Assembly (NCBI RefSeq): GCF_037975245.1
Contig: NC_092572.1
Span: 23,544,489 to 23,608,488, forward strand
Source: Apostichopus japonicus
Taxonomy: Eukaryota > Echinodermata > Holothuroidea > Aspidochirotida > Stichopodidae
Direction of reading: 5' to 3'
DNA: 64,000 bases
Made by a program: the position numbers and the translations under genes. Shown here piece after piece: positions 1 to 11,740 of the stretch. Numbering within the stretch: the stretch's first letter is position 1; every line of letters starts with the position of its first letter. Below the pieces are notes generated by a model. The model had not been told where the DNA came from. It made no database searches and saw only the letters and a list, made by a program, of their open reading frames with translations.

Positions 1-62
1 GTTCCTACAGAGGAACCACGTACTCCAATCCTGAAACGAAACATTGATGACGGAATGGAAAA
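1..62 (+). CDS. CIC: CIC coding exon, 3' end only
   Basis: The window opens inside this exon. Frame 1 is open ([20 protein letters not shown]) up to the donor AA|GTAAGT at 63, ending in phase 2. It precedes the C1 domain. Its acceptor is outside the window. Confidence 0.8.
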
Positions 63-3000
63 GTAAGTCTAGGAGTGAAGTCTTTGTAACCACAGTAACG
101 AAGTTGATGGGTTCATGTTTCCAACCATGTTTTATTTCTTGTCTGATGTACCCACACACTAACTGAGAAAGTTGTATGATCATGCAGCTCTGTGTGAACG
201 AACAGACTACTGGAGAAGGCAGTCTTGTAACCAATGTTAACCACCAAATATGAGGGGGGGCAGGGGAGGGGAGGGAGGGCAGGGGAGGGCAGAGGGCAGG
301 GAGGTAGTAGGGCGGGGGAGGTAGAAGGGCAGGGGAGGTAGGAGGGCAGGGGAGGAAGGAGGGCAGGGGAGGGATGAGGGCAGGGAAGGGATGAGGGCAG
401 GGATGAGGGCAGGGATGAGGGCAGGGAAGGGATGAGGGCAGGGGAGGGAGGGATTTTTATAGCAAAGGAAAGTTCTTCATGTCCAAATTGTTTCCATCTA
501 ATTCTATTTCGTCACCTGTATTTTCTTTGCATTGTTGCATTTGCAGAGTTCTAGAAGATGTGAATTTTGAAGCTCAATTCCAGAAGCTCCCAGAATACAA
601 GCCAGAGGAACACATCCAAGACCTGAAAACAAAGACGTTCACTCCGGAGAGTATCGTCAGCAGCTACCGTAGAAAAAGAAGGAATTCCATGAGTAAGATC
701 TCTGCTCTGTTTTACGATTTAAGGGAAGTTTAGAGCCAGATGTTTAGTGAAGAATTGCAGAGTTCTATTGATACGTTCTGCAGAGCTCTGCATAAGTTCA
801 CTAGACATTAATGTTCACTTTAATTAATTGTTCACTAATTAATGTTCACTAATTAATGTTCACTAATTAATTGTTCACTAGACATTAATGTAGGTAACGC
901 TGTTATGGAACATGTACACTGCGTTCACGTAAGAGTCCATGTCCATGCCCTCCTCTTCTATGCCATATGCCACCATAAGCAGCAACTGCCGTACCCCATT
1001 ATACAAGTTACCCTAGGTGCCTCCATAATGATCTTAATCAGGTCTCAACAATTGTCTGCTACTCCAGCGATATTAATGCTAGAAGACATCAGAGATCTAA
1101 AAAGATCTAGATGTACAGCTTAATCCAGTGATTTCATGAATGCTTTTCCTGTATTCTGCCATTCTGGTGTTATTGATTGTGCGCCCTTTTGAAAGGTTAA
1201 AAAATGGCAGTGCTTGTAATTCCTCCCCCCCCATTTGTTTCATAGCTTCCCATCTTCATGATGTAGCCCTGGTATAAGTTGAAAGCAGTCGAAAAAGGAA
1301 TGTTGTTGCTTAACCTCAATCATATTTTTTTTGTCATATTTTTTTGTCATCAAAGGTCGGAGTGAAATGAGCGATTCGGATAACGACCCGACCTCGCCAA
1401 AGAAATTGAAATCTCCGCTGAGAAGGAGCTCCAGTAGCTCGGAACCAGGGACTCCCTGTCGGAACAGAATGATGAGTGAAGAAGCGGTGTTTCAGTTTGA
1501 AAGACAGCCGATGGCATCCCCTGGTAAAGGTGACTTCCCCCCCTACCCCCCCCCCCCCCCCCCCCCGGCATGCTTGTAGTATTACGGTTTATTATACCTA
1601 GGCAGGTACCAAGAACCATAGCTTCTTGGATATCCCGAAGCAAACAGATTACTTTTGTCAATTAAAGAACTTGAGTAATTTATTTTGGTCGTCGTCAAAT
1701 CAGAGTACCTTTAAGAGAACGTTTTTTCTGACTTTTGATACAAACATCAACAGGTCCTTTATATATGGTTTGGTATGGTGGCATCTCATAGCAGATGAAT
1801 GTAGGCCTAGCCTAATTTGTCCATAAGAACCTGGGTGGAAGTAGTCATCACAAACTGGAAAGTACCGTCTAATTGCACCATTGTCGTTGCTAAGGAAAAT
1901 ATTCTAAAACCTTGATTCTTGAACATGTCAGGTCCTCCAGATTCCAACATCCTCCGAATAGTTTACTAGATAATTTTTGACAATAGTGATAAAGAAATCA
2001 GTTTATTCTTACTCATAAAAGTGGGACTGAGAGGTTTCACTCAGCCAAGTATCTAAGGCTTCTTCTGTTTAATAATGTGTAGAAGTTGCGTCCCGTTGTG
2101 AAAGTTGTAATGTGGTTGATATTTTTGCAGGACAAGATGACGACACTGATACAGAACTGACAGACAAGGGCTCGTCTCACTCTCGAAAGATGTTGGACCA
2201 GCGTAGAACCTTGGTGATGGACCTCTTTCAGAAAGGCGGTTACTATCCTTCAGGTATAAAGAAGAACCCTGTAGTACATACAAATAAAACAAAAAATATA
2301 AAAATACAAAGAAATAAAAAGAATAATAATATAAAGAAAAAGAAATCTGAGCAACAGGTTAACAAGTCACTGTATTTGACGGACTGCAGAAATATTGAAT
2401 GGACTGCAACGGTTTGTGATGATCGAAATTGTGTAATGACAAGGTTGCTGTATTTTAAGAGATAGTAGGTATATTTAAAGTTCAGCGTTGAGGTCACAGT
2501 GTTTTACAGATTAAAGAAAACATGTGAAGCAAACCGTTTGTTCCATCATGCCTTCCATTGTGAGTTCTCCAAAAGTTCTTACATCCTTTGTCATGTTTGT
2601 CTCTGTGACCTCTTCTTGTCCTTAGTCCTACCAGCAGACTGCTTTTGTGTCTGTTTTGTTCTTCTCGTCTTAAGTCATGGAAGACAAAGGCTTCCATCCT
2701 TTGTCATGTTTGAAGACACCTTCTGTCTCTGTTACCTCTTAGTCCTACGAGAAGACCGCTTTTGTGTCTGTTTTGTTTTTTCATCTGTCAGTCATACTCG
2801 AAGACCCAACTTTTGTCTGTTTTGTATCCCTCCTTGCCAGAAGGTTGCTGTTGTGTCTGTTCTTTTGATTGTAGTCTTACGTGGGAGACAATGTTTGTGT
2901 CTGTTTTTCTTACATCCATATTTATATTTGAAGACAACTTTTTGTGTGTTTTGTATTTGTCCTTAATCCTACATGAAGGCCACTTTTATGTCTTTTGTCC

Positions 3001-5681
3001 TTGTTTATACTTGAAGACTAGTAGTGTGTCTGTGTTGTTCTTTTTATTTTAGTTGTATGTGAAGACCACTTTTGTGTCTTCTGTCTTTTTGTCTGTAGTC
3101 TAACATTGAGACCATGTATGTGTCTGTTTGTCTTCCATCCTTGTTTATACTTGAAGACTAGTAGTGTGTCTGTGTTGTTCTTTTTATTTTAGTTGTATGT
3201 GAAGACCACTTTTGTGTCTTCTGTCTTTTTGTCTGTAGTCTAACATGAGACCATGTATGTGTCTGTTTGTCTTCCATCCTTGTTTATACTTGAAGACTAG
3301 TAGTGTGTCTGTGTTGTTCTTTTTATTTTAGTTGTATGTGAAGACCACTTTTGTGTCTTCTGTCTTTTTGTCTGTAGTCTAACATGAGACCATGTATGTG
3401 TCTGTTTGTCTTCCATCCTTGTTTATACTTGAAGACTAGTAGTGTGTCTGTGTTGTTCTTTTTATTTTAGTTGTATGTGAAGACCACTTTTGTGTCTTTT
3501 GTCCTTTTGACTGTAGTCTTACATTAAGACCATGTTCAGTGTTTTCTTCATCCTTGTTTTGTACTTGGAGACCATTAGTGTGTCTGTGTTTTCTTTTGTT
3601 GTTAGTTGTATCTGAAGACCACATTTGTGTCTCTTTTGTTCTTTCATCCTTTGGTCATACTTGAAGACCCAAGTTTTTTTTATTGGTCTCCGTTTTGTTT
3701 CAGATCCGGCCACAGCAGCTTTCCAATCCCAGCATCAGGACATCTTCCCGAATAAACAATGTCTTCAGTTGAAAATTCGAGAGGTGCGTCAGAAGATCAT
3801 GCAGCATTCGCAGGACGGTGACGAGGACACAGGTAGGTGTGAGCAGAGCTGACATGCATCCCTGGGGCAGGGAACAATTAGGGGGGCGGGGCCTGGCAAA
3901 CCAAGATTAAAAATATAATGTATGCTCATACAGCCATGAATGTGTGCCATATATGTATGAAGTCTTCAAAATGGTTGCTTGCTTACAAATATTCCCATGG
4001 TTCCAACCTGGCTGTTGTAGCCCCCTTTCCCCCTCACCCTGGTGTTTTGGTCAAGGACACATGCGTGCAGGTCAGGTGTCCATTTTATTCACTTTCTCAG
4101 TGTAATTCCACACTGTGCCCTGTACCTTGTTTTATCTGGTGTATGACAGACACTTTCAATGAATCTCTTTGCTCTGTATCGTTGAGCTCACCCACCTTAG
4201 TATGTTGGGTAACTCTGATGTTAAGTACCATCTGTGTTTATGATGCATTACAGTAGAATATTAATCTTTGTCTTAGGGGTAAGCTTGTTATGAAAATGAT
4301 AAACTTTTTAGTATTATTATCAATTATGCAGACAATATTTTGGCCAGACTTGGTCAAAGTGATCAGCAGTTGGTCAGTCATGTAATGGGTTCATATTTGT
4401 CAGGTCTAAGAGGTCATTTTTGGGGCAGAAAGGGGTCAAATTGTTCAAATCTTGTAAATGCCGAGTCCTCCTAAGGTGTACGTTTGATTTTGATCAAGTT
4501 TGGTTATACCAAAAAGTAGGTGGATGGTGGGCTGTGAAATTGGAGCTTGAGTTCAAGGGTCTTGAAGGCCAAGAAAATGGGTGCAAACCCCTGAAAAACA
4601 AATAAAAGCCTCCTCCTCATAGTGTATGTGTTGCTCTTGATCAAACTGGTCATAGTGATAAGCAGTTACTGGGTCATAAAATTTATACTGGATTTTCAGG
4701 AAAAGGTCATCTGTGGTCGCAAGCGGTCAAAATTAGAAAATTCACGCCTGAGGCTTTAGTGTGATTGCAACAATGTCACAGTGACCACCAGAAACTTGGT
4801 CGGTGATATATGGTTGATTGTTACCTCAAGGGTCATCTTGGAACCCCAAATATTTTACCCTAACAGGGCAAAAGAATTTGCCCAAATCTATCAAGTGATG
4901 ACCATCAGTGTACAGTAGAAACTGATCAGCAATGATATCGTCCTGACTCATCTCGTCTCATCTATCATATACTGTACATATTAAACGTGAGTTGTACCTT
5001 GTATCAAAGTGTGAGCTATAGTATCATTGATGCTCCAGTCACTGTTTGTCACGTGACAGATATCAAACTGTGTGTCACGTGACAGATACAGAACTGCGAT
5101 CATTACATGACAGATTCCGAAATTGTCAGGTATTTCAGAAGGGTACCGACCTGTCTGATATTGGTAATGTGTAAATATACCGTGCAGTATTAAACAATGG
5201 CAACTCATCTTACTAATCATTTGTTTGAATTCTTTTTTTTTCCATCTGGCTAGGCAAAGGTCAAAGTTCGTCTCAGAAGAGGGTCTCGGTGAACAGTAAG
5301 ATCGTCCCAAAGACAATGACGACCAACCACATGAGCAGTAGTAACTCCACCATGACAGCCACCTTCACCCTCACCCCTACCCCGCCAATCTCTCCGCACT
5401 CCAAGACTCAAGGTTCGCAAGCCAACAACGGCCAATTTTCCAAGTTTCACATCAGCTCTGTTCAGTCTCCGGTGAAGGCTCTGGTTCGTGGTAATAGCCA
5501 ACCTATCTCTCCCGCTTGGCCTTTGCCAACCAGTGGAACCCAACCTGTCTTTGTCTACCCCAGCTTTGTCAATAACAGAAGCTCTAATGTAGTCCTGAAC
5601 AACAACAACGACCCTCCACAAGCGCTGTTGACCCCCGTCAGTATCATGACGCAGCATCAGACCAGTGCTGAAAATAAATGA
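1..5681 (+). CDS. CIC: Capicua transcriptional repressor, 3' part of gene (six coding segments, spliced)
   Basis: Capicua is an HMG-box repressor of RTK/MAPK-responsive genes. Its C-terminal C1 domain cooperates with the HMG box in binding TGAATGAA-type DNA sites. Coding segments are 1-62 (5' end outside the window), 547-692, 1356-1523, 2131-2253, 3704-3832 and 5254-5681. All junctions are GT-AG with matching phases; they total 1056 nt, or 351 residues and a TGA. Recognition rests on the C1 domain: [44 protein letters not shown] and then [26 protein letters not shown], nearly collinear with human CIC. Both arginines of the KIREVRQK core, which I recall as a hotspot for human tumour mutations, are present. 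The HMG box and N-terminus must lie upstream. The tail after C1 is Ser/Thr/Asn/Pro-rich and poorly conserved. Identity is very likely; exon borders come from reading splice sites, not transcripts. Confidence 0.93.
243..456 (+). repeat. G-rich minisatellite in CIC intron
   Basis: Irregular copies of GGGCAGGGGAGG and GGGATGAGGGCA fill about 210 bp with almost no C on this strand. Runs of 3-7 G every few bases would allow G-quadruplexes in both DNA and pre-mRNA. Confidence 0.85.
547..692 (+). CDS. CIC: CIC exon encoding the start of the C1 domain
   Basis: The acceptor TTTGCAG ends at 546 and the donor ATGA|GTAAGA begins at 693. It encodes [21 protein letters not shown] and the basic stretch [11 protein letters not shown], which align to the human C1 segment KFEERFAQLPEFKPEE...SYRRKRRNS. 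Entry phase 2 and exit phase 1 fit both neighbours. Confidence 0.92.
808..893 (+). repeat. Short AT-rich tandem repeat
   Basis: About five imperfect copies of a 13-14-bp unit, TTCACTAATTAATG, lie in the CIC intron after 692. The rest of that intron (893-1355) shows nothing else recognisable. Confidence 0.7.
1356..1523 (+). CDS. CIC: CIC exon, Ser-rich linker within C1
   Basis: The acceptor is CATCAAAG at 1355 and the donor CCTG|GTAAAG follows 1523. It encodes [17 protein letters not shown], then a serine-rich run and FQFERQ, matching human DPTSPK and the following linker. A poly-C run follows the donor closely. Confidence 0.9.
2131..2253 (+). CDS. CIC: CIC exon, C1 helix LDQRR
   Basis: The acceptor is ATTTTTGCAG at 2130 and the donor TTCAG|GTATAA follows 2253. 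It encodes an acidic lead-in (GQDDDTDTE) and [22 protein letters not shown], which aligns to human [21 protein letters not shown]. Phase 1 at both ends. Confidence 0.93.
2560..3703 (+). repeat. Acceptor-derived T-rich tandem array (139-bp unit) in CIC intron
   Basis: Degenerate copies at 2560-3000 lead into three to four near-identical units of 139-140 bp; the marker TTGTTTATACTTGAAGAC recurs at 3001, 3141, 3280 and 3419. Each unit holds CTTGAAGAC followed 43 nt later by TTCTTTTTATTTTAG, plus a second TTTTTGTCTGTAG. The real acceptor at 3703 has CTTGAAGAC about 44 nt upstream, so the array appears to be copies of the 3' splice-site region. Confidence 0.85.
3704..3832 (+). CDS. CIC: CIC exon, C1 core KIREVRQK
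   Basis: The acceptor GTTTTGTTTCAG ends at 3703 and the donor ACACAG|GTAGGT follows 3832. It encodes [34 protein letters not shown] and an acidic end. This is the best conserved part of CIC in the window. The 3' splice site is the apparent source of the tandem array filling the upstream intron. Confidence 0.95.
3900..5230 (+). other. CIC last intron, old repeat family
   Basis: 4300-4900 carries repeated phrases such as TTGGTCAAAGTGATCAGCAG and AGGTCAT, a texture like the GTCAAAGGTCA-rich repeat at 22.3-23.3 kb. 5045-5105 has two copies of GTCACGTGACAGATA (a palindromic E-box core). No gene is seen. Confidence 0.45.
5254..5681 (+). CDS. CIC: CIC last coding exon and stop codon
   Basis: The acceptor is CATCTGGCTAG at 5253. 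The exon encodes about 141 residues of Ser/Thr/Pro/Asn-rich sequence (for example [18 protein letters not shown] and [10 protein letters not shown]) ending SAENK and TGA at 5679-5681. The stop codon lies within AAAATAAATGA, so the hexamer AATAAA overlaps the last codons. A 76-bp tandem array starts at this point. Confidence 0.88.
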
Positions 5682-6535
5682 GTCGTTATGTGTGACTATA
5701 GTGTCCAGCTGTGTTTCTATGAGAGTCACCAGCTTAGGATATCCTGAAAATAAATGAGTCGTTATGTGTGACCATAGTGTCCAGCAGTGTTTCTATGAGA
5801 GTCACCAGCTTAGGATATCCTGAAAATAAATGAGTCGTTATGTGTGACTATAGTGTCCAGCAGTGTTTCTATGAGAGTCACCAGCATAGGATATCGGTAC
5901 ACAGCACCAGACCGGTGCTGATAGTAAATGAGTCGTTATGTGTGACTATAGTGTCCAGCTGTGTTTCTATGAGAGTCGCCAGCTTAGGATATCCTGAAAA
6001 TACATGAGTCGTTATGTGTGACTATAGTGTCCAGCAGTGTTTCCATGGGAGTCACCAGCTTAGGATATCCTGAAAGTAAATGAGTCGTTATGTGTGACTA
6101 TAGTGTCCAGCAGTGTTTCTATGAGAGTCGCCAGCTTAGGATATCCTGAAAATAAATGAGTCGTTATGTGTGACTATAGTGTCCAGCAGTGTTTCCATGG
6201 GAGTCACCAGCTTAGGATATCCTGAAAGTAAATGAGTTGTTATGTGTGACTATGGTGTCCAGCAGTGTTTCTATGAGAGTCACCAGCTTAGGATATCCTG
6301 AAAGTAAATGAGTGGTTATGTGTGACTATAGTGTCCAGCAGTGTTTCCATGGGAGTCACCAGCTTAGGATATCCTGAAAGTAAATGAGTTGTTATGTGTG
6401 ACTATGGTGTCCAGCAGTGTTTCTATGAGAGTCACCAGCTTAGGATATCCTGAAAATAAATGAGTGGTTATGTGTGACTATAGTGTCCAGCAGTGTTTCT
6501 ATGGGAGTCACCAGCTTAGGTTATCCTTACACAGC
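5655..6535 (+). repeat. 76-bp tandem array over the CIC stop codon and 3' UTR
   Basis: Eleven copies of a ~76-bp unit start at the final codons of CIC (GAAAATAAATGAGTCG...). Copies 1, 2, 3, 7 and 11 contain AATAAA, five others AGTAAA and one AATACA, each followed by GT-rich sequence (GTTATGTGTG). The copy at about 5900 also retains CAGCACCAGACCGGTGCTGA, a derivative of the coding sequence just before the stop. The array is thus a duplication of the end of the reading frame. Confidence 0.9.
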
Positions 6536-7160
6536 ACTAGACTGAATGAATGTCAACAGGTGTAAAAGTGTTTTTAAAATGCCAAATTTAACGGACACCA
6601 TGTGCACATGCTGTAATGACCTATGAAGCTACGTATTTGTGTACAGTAGATTGCATTACTGTGTTGAACACTGTAAGACTATGATGTAAGGTACCTGATC
6701 AATGCAGACGCAACTCGACTGTGGACTACGTTACAACACACAGTCTTGTGGCATTTGAAGTTATGGTACAGTGTTTGAACTCTCGATTTTTGTTTCATTT
6801 GCAGTTTTTGTTTGGTATGTTATGATTTGCAATATAGTAATAATATATTCAGCGATTCCTCGCTTGCAGGAGAAATTAATTTTTTTCTCCAAAATTTGAG
6901 AAAGTCTGTAAGGATATCATTTGATCTTCTTTCTCGTCACGGTATAAAATGATGGTTTGCATCGCCTTGGTCAAAAGCATCCATTGTCATTGTGTTTAAA
7001 GCTGTAAGCGAACTGAATATATGTTATATGTAGAATGAACTGATATTAAAAGCTTTATTGAATCAGACAGTTGAGGCAATTGCAGTGGTAACCTGTATGA
7101 GCTTAAGACTATAGATGTAGATTGGTATATAAAGCTGGTAACAGCATGAGTACTGTGAGC
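6536..7160 (+). other. CIC 3' flank / probable rest of 3' UTR
   Basis: AT-rich DNA without coding signal. ATTAAA at 7045-7050 is a possible polyadenylation signal besides those in the preceding array. The real cleavage site cannot be decided from sequence. Confidence 0.35.
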
Positions 7161-7179
7161 TTTAAATATCAGTGAAGTT

Positions 7180-7560
<381 letters not shown>

Positions 7561-8090
7561 TCACATAGAATATATATATCTACTGTTGAAACTGGTCTGT
7601 ATAATTAAGCTTTAATTTACCAGACAAGGTTTTGCCTCCTTTTTGTATGTTTTCTTTGGTGGGGAGTATGTGCCCCTGGGGCAGGGGGGGATAATATGTA
7701 TTTTAATTTTTTTAATCAAACGAGGTTGGAATGTTGATGAAAGAGCAAGTTTGGGAAATACTTAATTACTCTGGAATCATGATGTTTAATGCCTGATGTA
7801 GCAACTGCTGGCCAGTGGCTTAGTATATTGTTTGATATTAATGATGGATCGGTCAAATGTAAATATTTAAAAAAAAAATGGAAATATTATGACTTGAGTT
7901 GGCCATTCGTTTGAAGAATATTTTGCTTGTTTTCATGAAGCTTTTCATTTGATTTTAGCATGTCCATAGCAGAAAGGAATCCATGGAAGTGGTTACTATT
8001 GTTAGTACTTAGTATATTTATATATAAATGAAGGCATGACTGGTTTATTCTGAATTTTAAATGTTAAAGCTAAATGTCAGAGGGTGATGG
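7561..8090. other. Intergenic, nothing recognised
   Basis: AT-rich unique-looking sequence with a G-run near 7680. No splice-supported exon, RNA gene or repeat unit was seen. Confidence 0.5.
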
Positions 8091-9380
8091 CCACTGTTAA
8101 GCATGGGCTGGCCACTAATACTAAGTGTAAGGATGGTTGGCCACTTATACTATTCTACTACTGGCCCCCACTTACTACTGTTAGCATGGCTGGCCAGTAG
8201 AAACATTATGAGTGGCTGACCAGTATAACAGTAACGAATGGCTGGCCACTAAATGGCGCCCACTAATACTGTAGGAATGGCGGCCACTAATACTGTAGGA
8301 ATGGCGGCCACTAATACTGTAAGAATGGCTGACCAGTAGAGCATTATGACTGGCTGGCCAGTAGAACAGTGAATGGCTGGCCACTAATACTGTAGGAATG
8401 ACTGGCGGGTAGAACAGCACAAATGGCTGGCCACTAAAACTGTTGGAATGGCTGACCAGCAGAACAGTAAGAATGGTGGCCACTAATACTATATGAATGG
8501 CTGGCCAGTAGAACAGTACAAATGGCTGGCCACTAGTACTGAAAGAATGGCTGGCCAGTAGAAGAGAATCAATGATTGGCTACTAACACTGTAAGAATCG
8601 TGGCCACAAATACTGTAACAATGATCGGCCACTAATACTGACCGGCAACTAATACTTAAAGAATGTATGTCCACAACTAATGTGTGAATGGCTGGTCACA
8701 ACTAATGTGTGAATGGCTGGCCGTTAAAGTCATACTGTTGTCATAGAGTAAGAATGAATAGGCTCCATGATTATTTTAAAAGGTAAGATAGGCTGTTCAT
8801 TCATAGTGTAAGGCAGTAAAACTGACCGACCACTAATACTATGACAAAGTAAGAGTGGTCGTCCACTAAAAGTATGAGAAAGTTAAAAATTGGCTGGCCA
8901 CTATTTCTGTAAGAAATTGCAATGGTTGGCCACTATACAGTATAGGTGATAACATAATGCTTGCCACTATTATGGACAAGAATGTTATAAATGGAAGGAA
9001 GTGAAATTGGGTTGACTGGTGGTGAATTTTGTGAAAACAAAATGGATCTTAACCAGTGCTGTAATGTGCTGTTGACTGTCAGAGAGTAAAACTGGCAGGC
9101 ATGCAGGCCATTACTGTGAGCATATGAAGGGCTGGCCAGTGATACTGCTAGAAAGTATGTGGTGGCTCTTTAGAAATACTGTGAAAACAGAAAGAGGTTG
9201 GATGTGGTACCATTAGCATGTACAGCTGGCTGGCTGGCTGGCCACTAGTATGACAATGTGGTTGGCTGGTGAAGGGTGGCTGGTGGCTAGTATCAGTGTA
9301 GAAAGGTGAAGATGGCTGACTAGGTTATACTACAATGGTTAGTATAAGTGGCTGGTGACTAGGTAGTATTAGAGTACTAC
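8090..9380. repeat. GGCTGGCC minisatellite (about 26-bp unit)
   Basis: Dozens of diverged copies of GGCTGGCCACTAATACTGTA / GGCTGGCCAGTAGAACAGTA alternate in places as a two-unit (about 52-bp) higher-order repeat. Regularity is best at 8200-8680 and fades to about 9680. Most units contain the palindrome TGGCCA. Confidence 0.85.
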
Positions 9381-9699
9381 TAGTACTATTAGAGTTAATC
9401 AAGATAACCTGGCCATTGATACTGAAATAAAGTAGATGTGACTGGTCTTGTAGACTTTGAAAGTATAACAAAAGAAAAAGTAATATGCAGCCTGCCATTG
9501 CTACTATATGGACATGTTAATAAGATGACCGAGCAGTAATACTTCAAGCTTAGAAGGAGTTGGTGTGAACTGTGAAAACAGGAAGGATGGGTTCCCAGTG
9601 GTACTGTCAACAAGACCAGCCACTAAAATGACAAGGAATCCAGAGGGCTGGCCAGATGGCTGGCCAGTAGTTCTATTATTGTGTTGGTTAGACAGACAG

Positions 9700-10900
9700 A
9701 CAGACATAATTATTAAACATAGTTGTGTTAAATGTAACAAATCTGGATATTATTTGTTTTATTGCATATTAACTGTTATAAAGGCAGCAACACCATTCAC
9801 ACAACTGTTGGGTGCACAAACTCCATTTGCATAACTGTTTGTGAGATCAGCAGCACCAAATTTGAATAATATTCCTTTGGTGTTCTGGTACTCTTGGCCC
9901 AGGAATACACTGAAAATACATACAGTGTTTGTATGTACCTGCTCTCCAAACACACAGAGTGTTTCTCTATGGTGGCTCATTACATGTTAACTCTGTGGTA
10001 ACCTGTACATTTCTTGCCTCCCAAAGACATGGCCACCTTCATAATCTGCCTCTCTTCCTTGGTGATTGTCTATGATCTGTTTATAGCAGAAACTTCACAT
10101 CCCTCGCCCCCCCCCCCTTCACCCCATGAACCTGGGATAGTTTTGAATTTGTGTATATCAGGCTATACCATCAGACATCCTGTGAAGCTATTGCATTTCC
10201 TGTGTCGATAGGCTGCCTTGATATTGGAATAGCACATTGAGGTGTGTATATATCCCCTCATGGCCTCTCCTATCTATTGACAGGCATTACGAATATCACG
10301 CAAACGAGGGTTTTTGCCTAGGCTTTGCGTGCACCAGGAAGCCATTGTAATTTCTTTTTACACTGGAATGAATAATATCAATACTATCACTATTTTCTCC
10401 TGTGCTTTGACAGGTGAGTAATTGTGGTTTTATAAATACAAGTTCTGCAATGTTTGTACTTGCTTTGAAGCATATGTTTTGCTGCATTTGACCAACTATC
10501 GAATTAATGTTTGAGGAGAAGTCAATCTAGTCATCGCCTACGTCAGTCGGGTTCAGAAAGGCTAACCGTTATGACCTTAAGTACAGTGCACTAGGCAGGC
10601 TGTAATGGTTGTCACATTGTTTGTGTAATTAATGTAACTGAACAAAACTTGTAAGATGAATAAAATTTCCCCACCCCCTCCCTTCCTCCACCAGACACTA
10701 TATTTGTTATTGCTTATATTAGAACCTTAGCACACTTTGGGTACTTTCAGAAATCATGAAATACTCAACGACATTTGAAATGGATGTATAAAGACGAAAG
10801 AAAGATGAAGAAAGCTTTAAAAATTAGAGAGAGGTATGTTTATGAAAGAGATAGAAATCCAGAATAAAAGCTTAAAAGCTACAAAAATATGTTGTTTGAT
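9700..10900. other. Intergenic, nothing recognised
   Basis: A short (CAGA)n run at 9690-9705 and poly-C at 10105 are the only simple repeats. Small open frames here lack splice sites, codon bias or similarity I recognise. Confidence 0.5.
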
Positions 10901-10924
10901 TGTCATCTTTGGTACTTTGGCTTC

Positions 10925-11740
10925 CTCACCCATATCTTTGTCCCCTTGGAGACCCCTCCCTCACCCAATTCCTTGTCCTCTTGGAGACCCCTCCCTCACC
11001 TATTTTCTTTATCCCCTTGGAGACATCACACACCCATCTCTTTGTCCCCTTGGAGACCCCTCCCTCACCCAATTCCTTGTCCTCTTGGAGACCCCTCCCT
11101 CACCTATTTTCTTTATCCCCTTGCAGACATCACACACCCATCTCTGTCCCTTTGGAGACCCCTCCCTCACCCAATTGTCCTCTTGGAGACCCCTCCCTCA
11201 CCTATTTTCTTTATCCCCTTGGAGACATCACACACCCATCTCTTTGTCCCCTTGGAGACCACTCCCTCACCCACCCAATTCCTTGTCTTCTTGGAGACCC
11301 CTCCCTCACCTATTTTCTTTATCCCCTTGGAGACATCACACACCCATCTCTTTGTCCCCTTGGAGACCCCTCCCTCACCCAATTCCTTGTCGGCTTGGAG
11401 ATCCCTCCCTCACCTATTTTCTTTGTCCCTTGGAGACCTCACACACCCATCTTTTAGAGCTCCCTTCCATTTTCTTAGTCCCCTTGGTGACCCCTCCCTC
11501 CCCCATCTCTCAGTCCCCTCGGAGATCCTTTCCTCACCAAAGTTCTTTGTCCCCTTTGAGACCCCTCCCTCTCACTTTCTGTTAGTCCCCTCGGAGATCC
11601 CTCCCTCTCCCATTTTCTTTGTCCCCTTGGAGACCCCTCCCTCCCCCATCTCTCAGTCCCCTTGGAGAACCCTTCCTCACCCAAGTTCTTTGTCTCCATT
11701 GAGACTCTTCCCTCATCTATTTCCTTTTCCTTCTTGGAAC
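10925..11740 (+). repeat. CCTTGGAGACCCCTCCCTCACC minisatellite
   Basis: Units of about 34 bp (CTTGGAGACCCCTCCCTCAC plus a variable spacer) are arranged as a ~104-bp three-unit higher-order repeat, with decay after 11450. Because the unit is not a multiple of three and lacks stops, all three plus frames stay open (up to 294 codons) with the same peptide phrases permuted. It is interpreted as non-coding. Confidence 0.88.

Noticed and set aside
1350-1661. Minus-strand Gly-rich open frame
   Set aside because: Arises from the poly-C run and is antisense to the CIC exon at 1356-1523.
6543-6550. TGAATGAA octamer (capicua binding site) just after the CIC 3' array, suggesting autoregulation
   Set aside because: The same octamer occurs several times elsewhere in the window (for example near 8793, 27839, 55666 and 57783), about what chance predicts for 64 kb.
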